Shown: positions 17,578-27,114 of the stretch, piece after piece
Position numbering within the stretch: the first letter of the stretch is position 1
Layout of the letters: each line of letters begins with the position of its first letter
Source: Alphaproteobacteria bacterium
Lineage (GTDB): Bacteria; Pseudomonadota; Alphaproteobacteria; Micavibrionales; UBA2020
Reading direction: 5' to 3'
NCBI GenBank assembly: GCA_016794125.1
Contig: JAEUKT010000004.1
Coordinates: 569,460-633,459, forward strand
Length of the DNA: 64,000 bases
Made by a program: the position numbers and the translations under genes
The notes under the pieces: model-generated
Databases searched by the model: none
Seen by the model: only the letters and a program-made list of their open reading frames with translations
Told to the model about the DNA's origin: nothing

Positions 17578-18312
17578 ATGGCTTCAGCCGACGCGCTTTC
17601 GACCAGCACCCAAAAAGCGGTGCTTGAACAGCTTCCTGCCCAGCATCAAGACAACAAAAAATCCGCGCAGCGCCGCGCCCTGTTCATCGGGGCGGGTGTT
17701 GCGGGCTTTATCGCGGCGCATGCCTTCCTGCCCGTGGCTGCCGTCGCCATTCCGGCCTTCGTGTCCGCCGTCGTGGTGGGCGTGAACGCTTTCCGCCTTG
17801 TGTCCAACGCATCCCGCGCGCTTGCGCTGCATGGCGTCAAGAAAGACGCCGGCAATAGTGATTTCGTGCCGAAACTGAAGCAAAAGGCCGGCAAGGCGAT
17901 GGAGCGTGCGGCCAAGCTGAACAAGATCAGCAATATCGCTTTCTTCACCGTCATCGGCGCGATTGTGGCGCCCGCCATTCCGGTTCTGGCGCCTGTCGCC
18001 GCTATCGTTTATCCGCTCGCGACGCTGACGATGTTCGCCGCATGGGGCGCATCCGAATTTGCAACCGGCACAGCGCAAGGGACCAAGCCGACCGCGAAGC
18101 TGGTCTATGATCGTCAGGTGGAGGAAGGCGTGATCCGCCCCGCCGAAGATATCCTGCCGCCTGCCGCGCAACCGGCCATTCCGGCGCATAAGGCGCAGCC
18201 GCAAAAATCGGCGAAATCGGTGTTCAGCCTTTTCAGCCGCAAGCAGCCGAAACAGGAAGCGGCCAAACCCGCCGCGCCTGCCGCACCCGCACCGGTAGCG
18301 CCGAAACCCTGA
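17578..18312 (+). CDS. Membrane protein with Ala/Pro-rich tail, unknown
   Basis: A 244-aa protein, ATG at 17578. Two hydrophobic blocks are visible: about residues 34-65 (ALFIGAGVAGFIAAHAFLPVAAVAIPAFVSAV region) and 121-155 (FFTVIGAIVAPAIPVLAPVAAIVYPLATL region). Each is long enough for a hairpin of two helices. The cytoplasmic-looking tail from about 180 is rich in Ala, Pro, Lys and Gln. I do not recognise a family. It is followed by a strong terminator. Confidence 0.6.
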   Translation: MASADALSTSTQKAVLEQLPAQHQDNKKSAQRRALFIGAGVAGFIAAHAFLPVAAVAIPAFVSAVVVGVNAFRLVSNASRALALHGVKKDAGNSDFVPKLKQKAGKAMERAAKLNKISNIAFFTVIGAIVAPAIPVLAPVAAIVYPLATLTMFAAWGASEFATGTAQGTKPTAKLVYDRQVEEGVIRPAEDILPPAAQPAIPAHKAQPQKSAKSVFSLFSRKQPKQEAAKPAAPAAPAPVAPKP

Positions 18313-18342
18313 CGGGCGACGGATTACTTTCCATACAATAAC

Positions 18343-18376
18343 AGGGCGGCTCATACCAATTGAGCCGCCCTTTTTG
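18343..18376 (+). terminator. Rho-independent terminator
   Basis: An 11-bp perfect stem (agggcggctca / tgagccgccct) with a 7-base loop is followed by tttttg. It ends the transcript of the small protein and membrane protein genes just upstream. Confidence 0.9.
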
Positions 18377-18404
18377 TTGTCCTATAGTGTTTTCACCCCA
18401 TTAA

Positions 18405-18486
18405 CGTCATCCCCGCGAAAGCGGGGATCCCGGCGATAAGCAGGGCGCATGATGCCCCTGAGATTCCCGCTTTCGCGGGAATGACG
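18405..18486. repeat. 82-bp palindromic repeat, copy 2 (inverted)
   Basis: The reverse complement of this unit aligns end to end with the repeat at 9336-9417, with variation only in the middle. It lies between the terminator and the liuB ribosome site, so it sits in the liuB 5' leader. Confidence 0.8.
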
Positions 18487-18506
18487 CCGCAGAAGGAGAA
18501 GGCTTG

Positions 18507-20114
<1,608 letters not shown>

Positions 20115-20116
20115 GG

Positions 20117-20563
20117 ATGACAGATCTGGAGCGCAGACAAAATAATGTGATACTGACTAGCGTTCTATCGCTTTTGTCTTCATTCGGATGGGTGATGATA
20201 TTTGGTGTGGGGGTGCTTTCTACGCGCTTAGGCCATTATTTTGATACTGTTTTTGCTAATGCGTTTGCTATCCCAATCACAGTTAATCTGATTTTTGCTT
20301 GTACGGCGCTGTGGATGTTTTTTAAAGGTAAGGACCTTATAGGTTTTGCCTGCGCAACAGTTTTACCATCGCTTCTTATCATATTCTCGTTAGTCTTATT
20401 TCCGACGCTTATTGGCTTTTTGACGGCATTTTTTCTTCTTGTGCCTTTCATCTTGAGTTATGAGGTTAAGATAATATCCAGGTTTAAAAAGCCCTTGTGG
20501 ATTGCAAGCGGTCTCATTTTTATTCTCGGCATGTGGTTGTCAAATGCACGAGGGGAAATTTAG
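20117..20563 (+). CDS. AT-rich multi-pass membrane protein, unknown
   Basis: A 148-aa protein with about four transmembrane helices and an ATG three bases after the liuB stop. Base composition is clearly more AT-rich than liuB and liuC, and codon use is different (many TTT, ATT, TTA), so this gene looks acquired and inserted into the liu unit. It overlaps the next gene by one base. No family is recognised. Confidence 0.6.
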   Translation: MTDLERRQNNVILTSVLSLLSSFGWVMIFGVGVLSTRLGHYFDTVFANAFAIPITVNLIFACTALWMFFKGKDLIGFACATVLPSLLIIFSLVLFPTLIGFLTAFFLLVPFILSYEVKIISRFKKPLWIASGLIFILGMWLSNARGEI

Positions 20564-20856
20564 TGCAGGATAAATTCCTCATCATCTTCGGCACTGTATT
20601 CGGCGGCAAGCCGCTGGCCTATGGGCGTGTCGATCAATCGAAGCTGGAGAAATATCCGCGAAAATTGCTGCGCGCCTATAGCCATGTTTTGATGACGCTT
20701 TGCGCGGCGATTTTGCTGCCGCTGTTTTGTCGCCTTGAATTGTGGACCGTGGTGGCCTGCGTGCCGCTGGCGGTCGGCTGTTTCGTGCTGATGGGCATGT
20801 ACGAGAAAAAACTCGAGCCGCTGCTGAAAAACCATTTCGTAAAGGACGACGACTGA
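20563..20856 (+). CDS. Small membrane protein, unknown
   Basis: A 97-aa protein starting at GTG 20563, which overlaps the previous stop (TAGTG), with gaggggaaa upstream. It has two central hydrophobic helices (LMTLCAAILLPLFC and VVACVPLAVGCFVLMG) and charged ends. GC content is that of the core genome, unlike the gene before it. Its ATGA-type overlap with the next gene implies coupled translation. Confidence 0.6.
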   Translation: MQDKFLIIFGTVFGGKPLAYGRVDQSKLEKYPRKLLRAYSHVLMTLCAAILLPLFCRLELWTVVACVPLAVGCFVLMGMYEKKLEPLLKNHFVKDDD

Positions 20857-21173
20857 TGAACCCGCTGATGTATAAACTCAGCCGGATTTACGGGCGCTGG
20901 GGAATGAAGGCGCAGAAATATTCGCTGGTCGATCCGCGCGGGCTGCCAAAGCGGTTGTGCGTTTTCTGGCATCTTTACCGCCTCACGCTGATCCTGATCC
21001 TGGTTTTCGCGGTGATGCTTTTCCTGCAGAACCTGTATATATTCTGGTCGGCCTTCGCCGCCAATGTCGTGATGCTCTATATCAAGGGCATATTGGAAGA
21101 AAAACTCGATTACGGCATCGAGGATTTAATGAGGAAAGAAAAAGAGAATGACCGAGAAACAAATCCTGTTTGA
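20856..21173 (+). CDS. Small membrane protein, unknown
   Basis: A 105-aa protein whose ATG at 20856 overlaps the preceding stop. It has one or two transmembrane segments around LTLILILVFAVMLFLQNLYIFWSAFAANVVMLY and a charged C-terminus that extends 26 bases into liuC. The pair of small membrane proteins between liuB and liuC is translationally coupled to the pathway genes. Whether they serve the pathway is unknown. Confidence 0.6.
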   Translation: MNPLMYKLSRIYGRWGMKAQKYSLVDPRGLPKRLCVFWHLYRLTLILILVFAVMLFLQNLYIFWSAFAANVVMLYIKGILEEKLDYGIEDLMRKEKENDRETNPV

Positions 21174-21939
21174 TGTCGCGAACGGCGTCGCCACCATCAC
21201 CCTGAACCGCCCCGAAGTCCACAACGCGTTCAACGAAGCGGTGATGGACGAGCTGACCGAGTTGGTCAACAAGGCGGGCGCCGATAAATCGGTGCGCGCG
21301 CTGGTGCTGCGCGGCAATGGCAAAAGCTTCTGCGCGGGCGGCGACCTGAACTGGATGCGCAAATCGGCGAATTATTCCTATGACGAAAACGTGACCGATG
21401 CGATGCGCCTCGGCACGCTTCTCAAAACCCTCAATTTCATCCCCAAGCCGACCATCGCGCTGGTGCATGGCAATATCTTCGGCGGCGGCGTGGGGCTTGC
21501 GTCCTGCTGCGACATTTTGATTGCGGAGCAGGGATCGCAATTCTGCCTGTCGGAGGTGCGCATCGGGTTGATCCCCTCCATCATCGCGCCCTATGTGATC
21601 GATGCGATGGGGCTGCGCATGGCGCGCCGCTATTTCATGACGGCGGAACGATTTGATGCCGACACCGCATACCGGATCGGCTTCGCGCATGAAGTCGCCG
21701 CCACAGGACAACTGGACGCGGTAGCGGGCAAAGTCATCGCCGCATTGATGGACGGCGCACCGCAGGCGCAGGGGCGCGGCAAGAAACTGATGCTGGAACT
21801 GGTCGGCCGCCCGATCGATGAGCAGGTGATCGACCTCACCGTCCGCCAGATCGCCGAAGCGCGCGCATCGGACGAGGGCAAGGAAGGCCTGACGGCATTC
21901 CTGAATAAATCCGAGCCCAGCTGGCGGAAAAAGGCCTAA
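21148..21939 (+). CDS. liuC: Enoyl-CoA hydratase/isomerase, probable methylglutaconyl-CoA hydratase
   Basis: A 263-aa crotonase-fold enzyme. Family blocks are LNRPEVHNAFN, FCAGGDLNWM (oxyanion-hole region), and HGNIFGGGVGLASCCD. The position after liuB suggests the hydratase step that turns 3-methylglutaconyl-CoA into HMG-CoA, the substrate of liuE. The length is typical. The ATG overlaps the end of the preceding membrane protein gene, indicating a single operon from liuB. Confidence 0.85.
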   Translation: MTEKQILFDVANGVATITLNRPEVHNAFNEAVMDELTELVNKAGADKSVRALVLRGNGKSFCAGGDLNWMRKSANYSYDENVTDAMRLGTLLKTLNFIPKPTIALVHGNIFGGGVGLASCCDILIAEQGSQFCLSEVRIGLIPSIIAPYVIDAMGLRMARRYFMTAERFDADTAYRIGFAHEVAATGQLDAVAGKVIAALMDGAPQAQGRGKKLMLELVGRPIDEQVIDLTVRQIAEARASDEGKEGLTAFLNKSEPSWRKKA

Positions 21940-22943
21940 CCGCGGTCGAAAAACTGCGGCGGCTTGCGCGGCGGGGGCGGGGGTTCCGGCACGCGGGGCA
22001 GGTGCGCGAATTCCTTTGCCGCCGCGATCATCGCGGGCGCATCCTTGAATTCTGGATTGGTGGCGACAGCGTTGCGGGTGAATTCCGCCATTGGCGGGTA
22101 TTGAAAAAATTCATATGCCGCGCGCTGCACATCGGCATCCTTGTTCGCCTGCATCACCTTCAGCGTTTCGCGCAGGAAAAGGTCATAGGCAACCGGGTCT
22201 TTGGCGTAGGTCTTGGCCACAATCTCGTTCTTGGTGCCCAGTTTTTCGGCGTAAACCTTTTCCGCCCCCGAAAATGCCTGCGCGATTTTATCCAGCTTGC
22301 TCTGCTGGAGATGAGATTCCTGCGCGATGCGTTCGGCCAGCAGGGCTGTTTCCTGCAAAGACAGTTTGGTAATATCCTGCTCCCACGCCAGTTCCTTCAC
22401 CCGCATCATGGTGTCGCGGGTGTAATGGATGGGCGAATGTCCCAGCACCACCATCGACGCCTTGTTCAGGTAATCGAAAAAATCTGTCGCCTGACCGTAA
22501 CGCTGGATATGCCGCAGCGACGCATAGGCATCGGCAGCGGCCTCGCCCAAATGCCGCCCGTGATTGCGCCCGTTTTTCACCACATGATGGCCGATTTCAT
22601 GGTCTAGCACATAAACCGCGCGCATTTCCTGCGTGTAGTTGCGCGTGAAAACGCCGCCCGGGTTGTCCTGCAGCGCGATCATCTGCCCCACCTGGTTTCC
22701 CACGGGGAAATAGGGCGCGGCAAGACCGGCGGCGTTCAGGCGTTCCATTTCCTTGCCCGTTTCGCGGATCGCCCGCCGCACGCTGTCGATGTTTTTGTAA
22801 AGATGCTCGGCGAATTCCGGCGACACATAAAGCGGCGCATCGGCGGAGGTCTGGAAGATCACCATGGCCTTGAACGCCAGCGGGAAAGCGTCATGCGCTT
22901 TCTCGGCTGTTTCATTGAATATTTGGGTCAGGCTTTTTTGCAT
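21936..22943 (-). CDS. HExxH metallopeptidase-like protein, paralogue A
   Basis: A 335-aa protein with ATG at 22943. The zinc site is H115-E-I-G-H119, followed by GEAAADAYASLRHIQRYG, where the Glu or Asp is the probable third ligand (gluzincin-like). N-terminal IFNETAEKAHDAFPL and the downstream RHIQRYG block are shared with the genes at 22990 and 27115. The tail is proline-rich. No signal peptide is seen, so it may be cytosolic or leave by another route. It is convergent with liuC and downstream of paralogue B. Substrate unknown. Confidence 0.72.
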   Translation of the reverse strand: MQKSLTQIFNETAEKAHDAFPLAFKAMVIFQTSADAPLYVSPEFAEHLYKNIDSVRRAIRETGKEMERLNAAGLAAPYFPVGNQVGQMIALQDNPGGVFTRNYTQEMRAVYVLDHEIGHHVVKNGRNHGRHLGEAAADAYASLRHIQRYGQATDFFDYLNKASMVVLGHSPIHYTRDTMMRVKELAWEQDITKLSLQETALLAERIAQESHLQQSKLDKIAQAFSGAEKVYAEKLGTKNEIVAKTYAKDPVAYDLFLRETLKVMQANKDADVQRAAYEFFQYPPMAEFTRNAVATNPEFKDAPAMIAAAKEFAHLPRVPEPPPPPRKPPQFFDRG

Positions 22944-22989
22944 GGCAATTATATTACCATAATCAATAGGTGCGGGTAAACCGCAAAAT

Positions 22990-24003
22990 TCAGGCGGCGC
23001 GGCGGGGCAAAGTGGCTGGAAATGCGCGCTTTTCGGGCGGCGGGAAGATGGCATCCAGCGTGATGGTCTTTTCCTTTTCATGCAGCTGCCGCGCGATATC
23101 GACCCATGCCGGCCCCCGCAGCGTCTTGCCAAGGAATTGCGACAGCACGCAGTTCGCCATGTAAAACGCTTGTGGCGAGGTTGCGGGTGCGAGCGCGATT
23201 TCGGCGAGCGTCAGCAGTGGCGCCGTGTTCTGCCGCGATATTTTCGGCATCTGGTTTTGCAGCGGCGCGAAATCCTTCATCAGCGCATCGACCTGCGCGC
23301 GGGTGGGGGTGTAGCGCAGGTGATATTCCTTCACCTTCTCCACCACCTGCGCGGGCGTTAAATCGGCGGCCAGCAATTTGTGGCGGTCGCGCAAAACCGC
23401 ATCAATCGCAAAGCTGGTGACATAGGACTGCGCATCGTCATGGCAGTTGTTTATTGTGTCGGCAGCGCGCCTGAACGGCACGAATTGCAGCGGGGCGCTG
23501 TCTGTCCCGTATTTCTGCAGGTGGCGGATCGTGGCATACACATCTGCCACCACTTCGCGGCCGGAATTGGATATGCCGAACAGTTTGCTGAAATAATCAT
23601 CCATCTTGCCGGCATGGCCGGCGGGGGTAATCAAATGCCCGATTTCATGATGAAAGGCGAACAGTTTGTCCATTTCATCGGTCAGGCCTTTACCCGACAG
23701 GAATCCGAAGGGGCGGTCGAGCGTCATCGCCAGCATATTGACGCCGCTGCCATCGGCCAGCGCATGGGCAGAACCGCGCTGCAGTTTTTCCGCCTTCTGC
23801 CGTTTGTCTTTTACCATCCGGCGGAACGCGCCGGACAGCGCGGCGCGAATGCGCGCAAGGCGCGGGCCGATACGGGTGTTGGTATCGAGATCGACGAAAA
23901 CGGTGTTGCGTTTCAGTTCGGGATGGTCGGCAACAATATCCCGCGCCGCCTTGTTGAAATCAAAGCGGGCACTCGGAACGGGTGCTGTTTCTGGCGCGGG
24001 CAT
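22990..24003 (-). CDS. HExxH metallopeptidase-like protein, paralogue B
   Basis: A 337-aa protein; the ATG at 24003 is chosen over an ATG 13 codons earlier because the shared N-terminal block (FDFNKAARDIVADHPELKRNTVFVD) begins shortly after it. The zinc site is H119-E-I-G-H123, then after a ~20-residue insertion GREVVADVYATIRHLQKYG. It is clearly related to paralogues A and C, with a shared FNKAA...HPEL...FV start and RH[IL]QKYG block. Likely a zinc peptidase; target unknown. It is co-directional with paralogue A, 46 bases upstream. Confidence 0.72.
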   Translation of the reverse strand: MPAPETAPVPSARFDFNKAARDIVADHPELKRNTVFVDLDTNTRIGPRLARIRAALSGAFRRMVKDKRQKAEKLQRGSAHALADGSGVNMLAMTLDRPFGFLSGKGLTDEMDKLFAFHHEIGHLITPAGHAGKMDDYFSKLFGISNSGREVVADVYATIRHLQKYGTDSAPLQFVPFRRAADTINNCHDDAQSYVTSFAIDAVLRDRHKLLAADLTPAQVVEKVKEYHLRYTPTRAQVDALMKDFAPLQNQMPKISRQNTAPLLTLAEIALAPATSPQAFYMANCVLSQFLGKTLRGPAWVDIARQLHEKEKTITLDAIFPPPEKRAFPATLPRRAA

Positions 24004-24106
24004 AGATATAGAGTAGGTTATCGCAAATCTTATGTCAATCAAACGTAAGTCGCTGTTATTGATAGGGTTTTAAACGCGGTTTATACTGCTTCGAAAGAGG
24101 TAAAAC

Positions 24107-25234
24107 ATGCAGCTGATCGACCGCGACGGACGCCTGACGCCCGTCCTTAAAATCCTGACCGATTACCCGCGCGACGATCTTGCGCATGACGAGGTGCATC
24201 AATCATTGGTGACGGCCTGCGTGACGCGCGGGCTTTATCCCGCCAATATCGATGTGGGGTCGATTGCGTCGCTGGATACGATTGTGGCGGGGTTCAAAAC
24301 CGCGCAGCTGGTGTTCAATTCCAAGCTTGGTTACGGGCATATTTTCCACACCAATTGCGCGCCGCGCAAAAACATCGTCAGCGTGAAAAGTGCGGGCGAA
24401 AAGATCGTGCTGGGCATGACGGCATCGGGCGTGGTGCTGCTGGCGGTGAATGCGGGCTATACGCTCGCCCCGTTCCATGACGCGGTAAAGGCGGGGGAAA
24501 TGGTGTTTTTCCAGACCTCCGTCCCCGATTCCGGCTCGCAATTCCGCAGCCGCGATTATTTCCCCGATGCGATGGCCGACCTGACGCTGCATCTGGCGAC
24601 ACGCTTCGCCTCGATGGGCGAAGAAAAAATCCGGCAGACGCTAAAGGCGCGCGGATACCGCGAATTGCTGGAGGGGCTGTCATACCTTGGCGAACCGATG
24701 AATATCTCCAGCTTTCCGCAGCTGCCCGAAGGCACGATTTACTACATCGACAATTTCGGCAACATGAAGCTGAACATGAAACACGCCAAGATCGTGGCGC
24801 AGCATAAACCCGGCACGCCGCTGGTCGCCGCCATCGGCAATACGGTCTGCGATGTGGTGGTCGGCGATGTCGGCTTCAGCATGGGCGAGGGGGTGGTCGC
24901 GATCACCTCGGGGTCATCCGGCTGGGCGATCGGCGGCGGAGAGAAAGAAATGTTCGCCGAAATCTTCCTGCGCGGCGGCCGCGCCGACAGCCATTTTCCG
25001 GGGGCGAAAACCGGCGACCAGCTGCTCGCCATGACGCGCGCCGATCTGGAACGCGTCATCGAAACGCTGAAAGGCGCCAGCGGCGATGTATCGGGCCGCC
25101 ACGATCTCTACAACATTTCCGAAGCGCGCATCATGCACATGCTCGCCCGCGCGCGGCTGCTGAACGGGTTCGACAGTTCGGAATTGCAGAAAGCGTTTGC
25201 GGCGAATGATCTTGAGAAGCGGTTGATGGCGTGA
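24107..25234 (+). CDS. Divergent SAM hydrolase / SAM-dependent halogenase family protein (tentative)
   Basis: A 375-aa protein with a plan like the SAM hydroxide adenosyltransferase (DUF62) family: an N-terminal domain with SLDTIVAGFKTAQL, a mid block SQFRSRDYFPDAMADL resembling the FHGRDIFAP block, and a C-terminal barrel block YYIDNFGNMKLN like the IDRFGNLxTN block, plus GSSGWAIGGGE. The usual N-terminal Asp residues of the family are not clear, so activity is uncertain. If functional it would hydrolyse SAM to adenosine and methionine. It is divergent from paralogue B. Confidence 0.45.
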   Translation: MQLIDRDGRLTPVLKILTDYPRDDLAHDEVHQSLVTACVTRGLYPANIDVGSIASLDTIVAGFKTAQLVFNSKLGYGHIFHTNCAPRKNIVSVKSAGEKIVLGMTASGVVLLAVNAGYTLAPFHDAVKAGEMVFFQTSVPDSGSQFRSRDYFPDAMADLTLHLATRFASMGEEKIRQTLKARGYRELLEGLSYLGEPMNISSFPQLPEGTIYYIDNFGNMKLNMKHAKIVAQHKPGTPLVAAIGNTVCDVVVGDVGFSMGEGVVAITSGSSGWAIGGGEKEMFAEIFLRGGRADSHFPGAKTGDQLLAMTRADLERVIETLKGASGDVSGRHDLYNISEARIMHMLARARLLNGFDSSELQKAFAANDLEKRLMA

Positions 25235-25254
25235 CTTTAAAATAAGAAGATTTG

Positions 25255-25680
25255 ATGAAAAAACGAATTAATATATCTGGCGTGATTGAGCGTAAGGAAT
25301 ACGGAGGAGAGCCGAGTTTTGTTTTCTTCTTGCCGAATGAGTCAATTCGAAATTGGTGCTTGGGACTGGCATTATTAAAAGAAGATTTAGTCGAAAATAT
25401 AGTCTTTGTTCCTAACGAAGGAGAGTTGAGTTTTATTTTGCGTCTGGATACCGAAGCGCCTAGCGGAGCAATAAAAGGCGCTATTGAAAATGATGCGATT
25501 TGTGTTGTCCTATCCGATGTGACATTAGATTATTTACTTTCTTTTTCATTAAAGCATTACCGCGACGGATATGCAGAAGTAGACCATATTGACCTGCAAA
25601 CCGATTTTGAAAATTTAGGAAATAACATTTACGTTACGCTAAAATTTGATACATCGGGACCACCTGTAGGGGGCGAATAG
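25255..25680 (+). CDS. AT-rich hypothetical protein
   Basis: A 141-aa soluble protein with ATG at 25255. It is markedly more AT-rich than both neighbours and has a mixed alpha/beta look (VIERKEYGGEPSFVFFLPNES; alternating hydrophobic strands). No family is recognised. The composition suggests recent acquisition, like the gene at 20117. A weak purine tract (aaaataagaagatttg) precedes the start. Confidence 0.55.
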   Translation: MKKRINISGVIERKEYGGEPSFVFFLPNESIRNWCLGLALLKEDLVENIVFVPNEGELSFILRLDTEAPSGAIKGAIENDAICVVLSDVTLDYLLSFSLKHYRDGYAEVDHIDLQTDFENLGNNIYVTLKFDTSGPPVGGE

Positions 25681-25760
25681 GTATTCACTTGTTCGTAAAC
25701 TGATGGAACTGAAAGCCACGCGGCTGCGTTAAACCTTAAATTTATCAAAAGGTAATCCCT

Positions 25761-27053
25761 ATGCGTTATGTCCTTCCGCTCACCGGCCTGTTTATGCTTG
25801 GCGTTATTGCTGTTTCTGTGGCGGAGGAGCCGGTGGGTTACGGCTATAACCCCGCGCTGCCGAAACCGGAAAAATCGTTGATACCGACCGTGAAGGTGGC
25901 GAAGGCGACGGGCTGGCCTGATGGCGGCAAGCCGGTCGCGGCGGCGGGGCTGGCGGTGAATGCCTTTGCGGACAAGCTCGACCATCCGCGCTGGATTTAC
26001 ACGCTGCCCAACGGCGATGTGCTGGTGGCGGAAACCAACGCCCCGCCCAAGCCGGATGAGGGCGGCATCAGGGGGTTCTTCACCAAAAAGGCGATGAAGA
26101 AAGCGGGTGCGGCGACCAAAAGCGCGAACCGCATCACGCTGCTGCGCGATACTGACGGCGACGGTGTTGCTGACCTGCGTACGGCGTTTCTTGAAAACCT
26201 CAATTCGCCCTTCGGCATGGCGCTGGTGGGGAATGTGTTTTATGTGGCGAATGCCGATGCGGTGGTGAAATTCCCCTATGCGGATGGCGCGACGGAAATC
26301 AAGGATGCAGCGGTGAAAGTCGCCGACCTGCCGGCCGGCATCAACCATCATTGGACAAAAAACCTTGTCGCTTCGGCGGATGGCAAGACGCTCTATGCTT
26401 CCGTGGGGTCGAACAGCAATATCGGCGAAAACGGCATGGAGAATGAAATTAACCGCGCGGCGATTTTGAAGATCGATGCGGCAACGGGGGCGACCGAAGT
26501 TTTTGCAAACGGCCTGCGCAACCCCGTCGGCATGGATTGGCAGCCCGGCACCGAAACGCTGTGGACGGCGGTGAACGAGCGCGACGAGCTTGGCGACGAC
26601 CTTGTGCCCGACTACATGACATCGGTGAAGCAGGGCGGATTTTACGGCTGGCCCTATAGCTATTACGGCCAGAATGTGGATGAACGTGTAGAGCCGCAAA
26701 AACCCGAACTGGTCGCAAAAGCCATTATCCCGGATTACGCGCTGGGCGGACATACAGCGTCGCTGGGATTGACCTTCTACACCGCCGACCTGCTGCCCGC
26801 GCAATACAAGGGCGGCGTGTTTATCGGCCAGCACGGGTCGTGGAACCGCAGCGTGCCGGCCGGTTACAAGGTGGTTTATATCCCCTTCAAGGACGGCAAG
26901 CCTGACGGCATGCCGCAGGATTTCCTGACCGGATTCCTGGACGGCGAAGGCAATGCGCTGGGCCGCCCTGTCGGGGTTGAAACCGACGGCAAAGGCGCGC
27001 TGCTGGTGGCGGATGATGTGGGGAATGTGATCTGGCGGGTTGCGCCACAGTAA
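25761..27053 (+). CDS. Periplasmic PQQ-dependent sugar (sorbosone-type) dehydrogenase
   Basis: A 430-aa beta-propeller oxidoreductase of the soluble glucose/sorbosone dehydrogenase family. It has a signal peptide (MRYVLPLTGLFMLGVIAVSVAEE). Family blocks are NRITLLRDTDGDGVADLRTAF, NSPFGMAL, LRNPVGMDW, and FIGQHGSWNRSVPAGYKVV. The expected reaction is oxidation of an aldose or related sugar with PQQ or a similar cofactor in the periplasm. PQQ synthesis genes are not in the window. The gene ends at a strong bidirectional terminator. Confidence 0.82.
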   Translation: MRYVLPLTGLFMLGVIAVSVAEEPVGYGYNPALPKPEKSLIPTVKVAKATGWPDGGKPVAAAGLAVNAFADKLDHPRWIYTLPNGDVLVAETNAPPKPDEGGIRGFFTKKAMKKAGAATKSANRITLLRDTDGDGVADLRTAFLENLNSPFGMALVGNVFYVANADAVVKFPYADGATEIKDAAVKVADLPAGINHHWTKNLVASADGKTLYASVGSNSNIGENGMENEINRAAILKIDAATGATEVFANGLRNPVGMDWQPGTETLWTAVNERDELGDDLVPDYMTSVKQGGFYGWPYSYYGQNVDERVEPQKPELVAKAIIPDYALGGHTASLGLTFYTADLLPAQYKGGVFIGQHGSWNRSVPAGYKVVYIPFKDGKPDGMPQDFLTGFLDGEGNALGRPVGVETDGKGALLVADDVGNVIWRVAPQ

Positions 27054-27062
27054 GCGATAGAT

Positions 27063-27103
27063 AAAAAAAGCCCCGCCACGGGATCACCGGGCGGGGTTTT
27101 TTT
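27063..27103. terminator. Bidirectional terminator
   Basis: A 7-bp stem ccccgcc / ggcgggg with a loop, flanked by seven A on one side and seven T on the other. It serves the convergent sugar dehydrogenase and metallopeptidase C genes. Confidence 0.9.
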
Positions 27104-27114
27104 GTATCTGTCGT

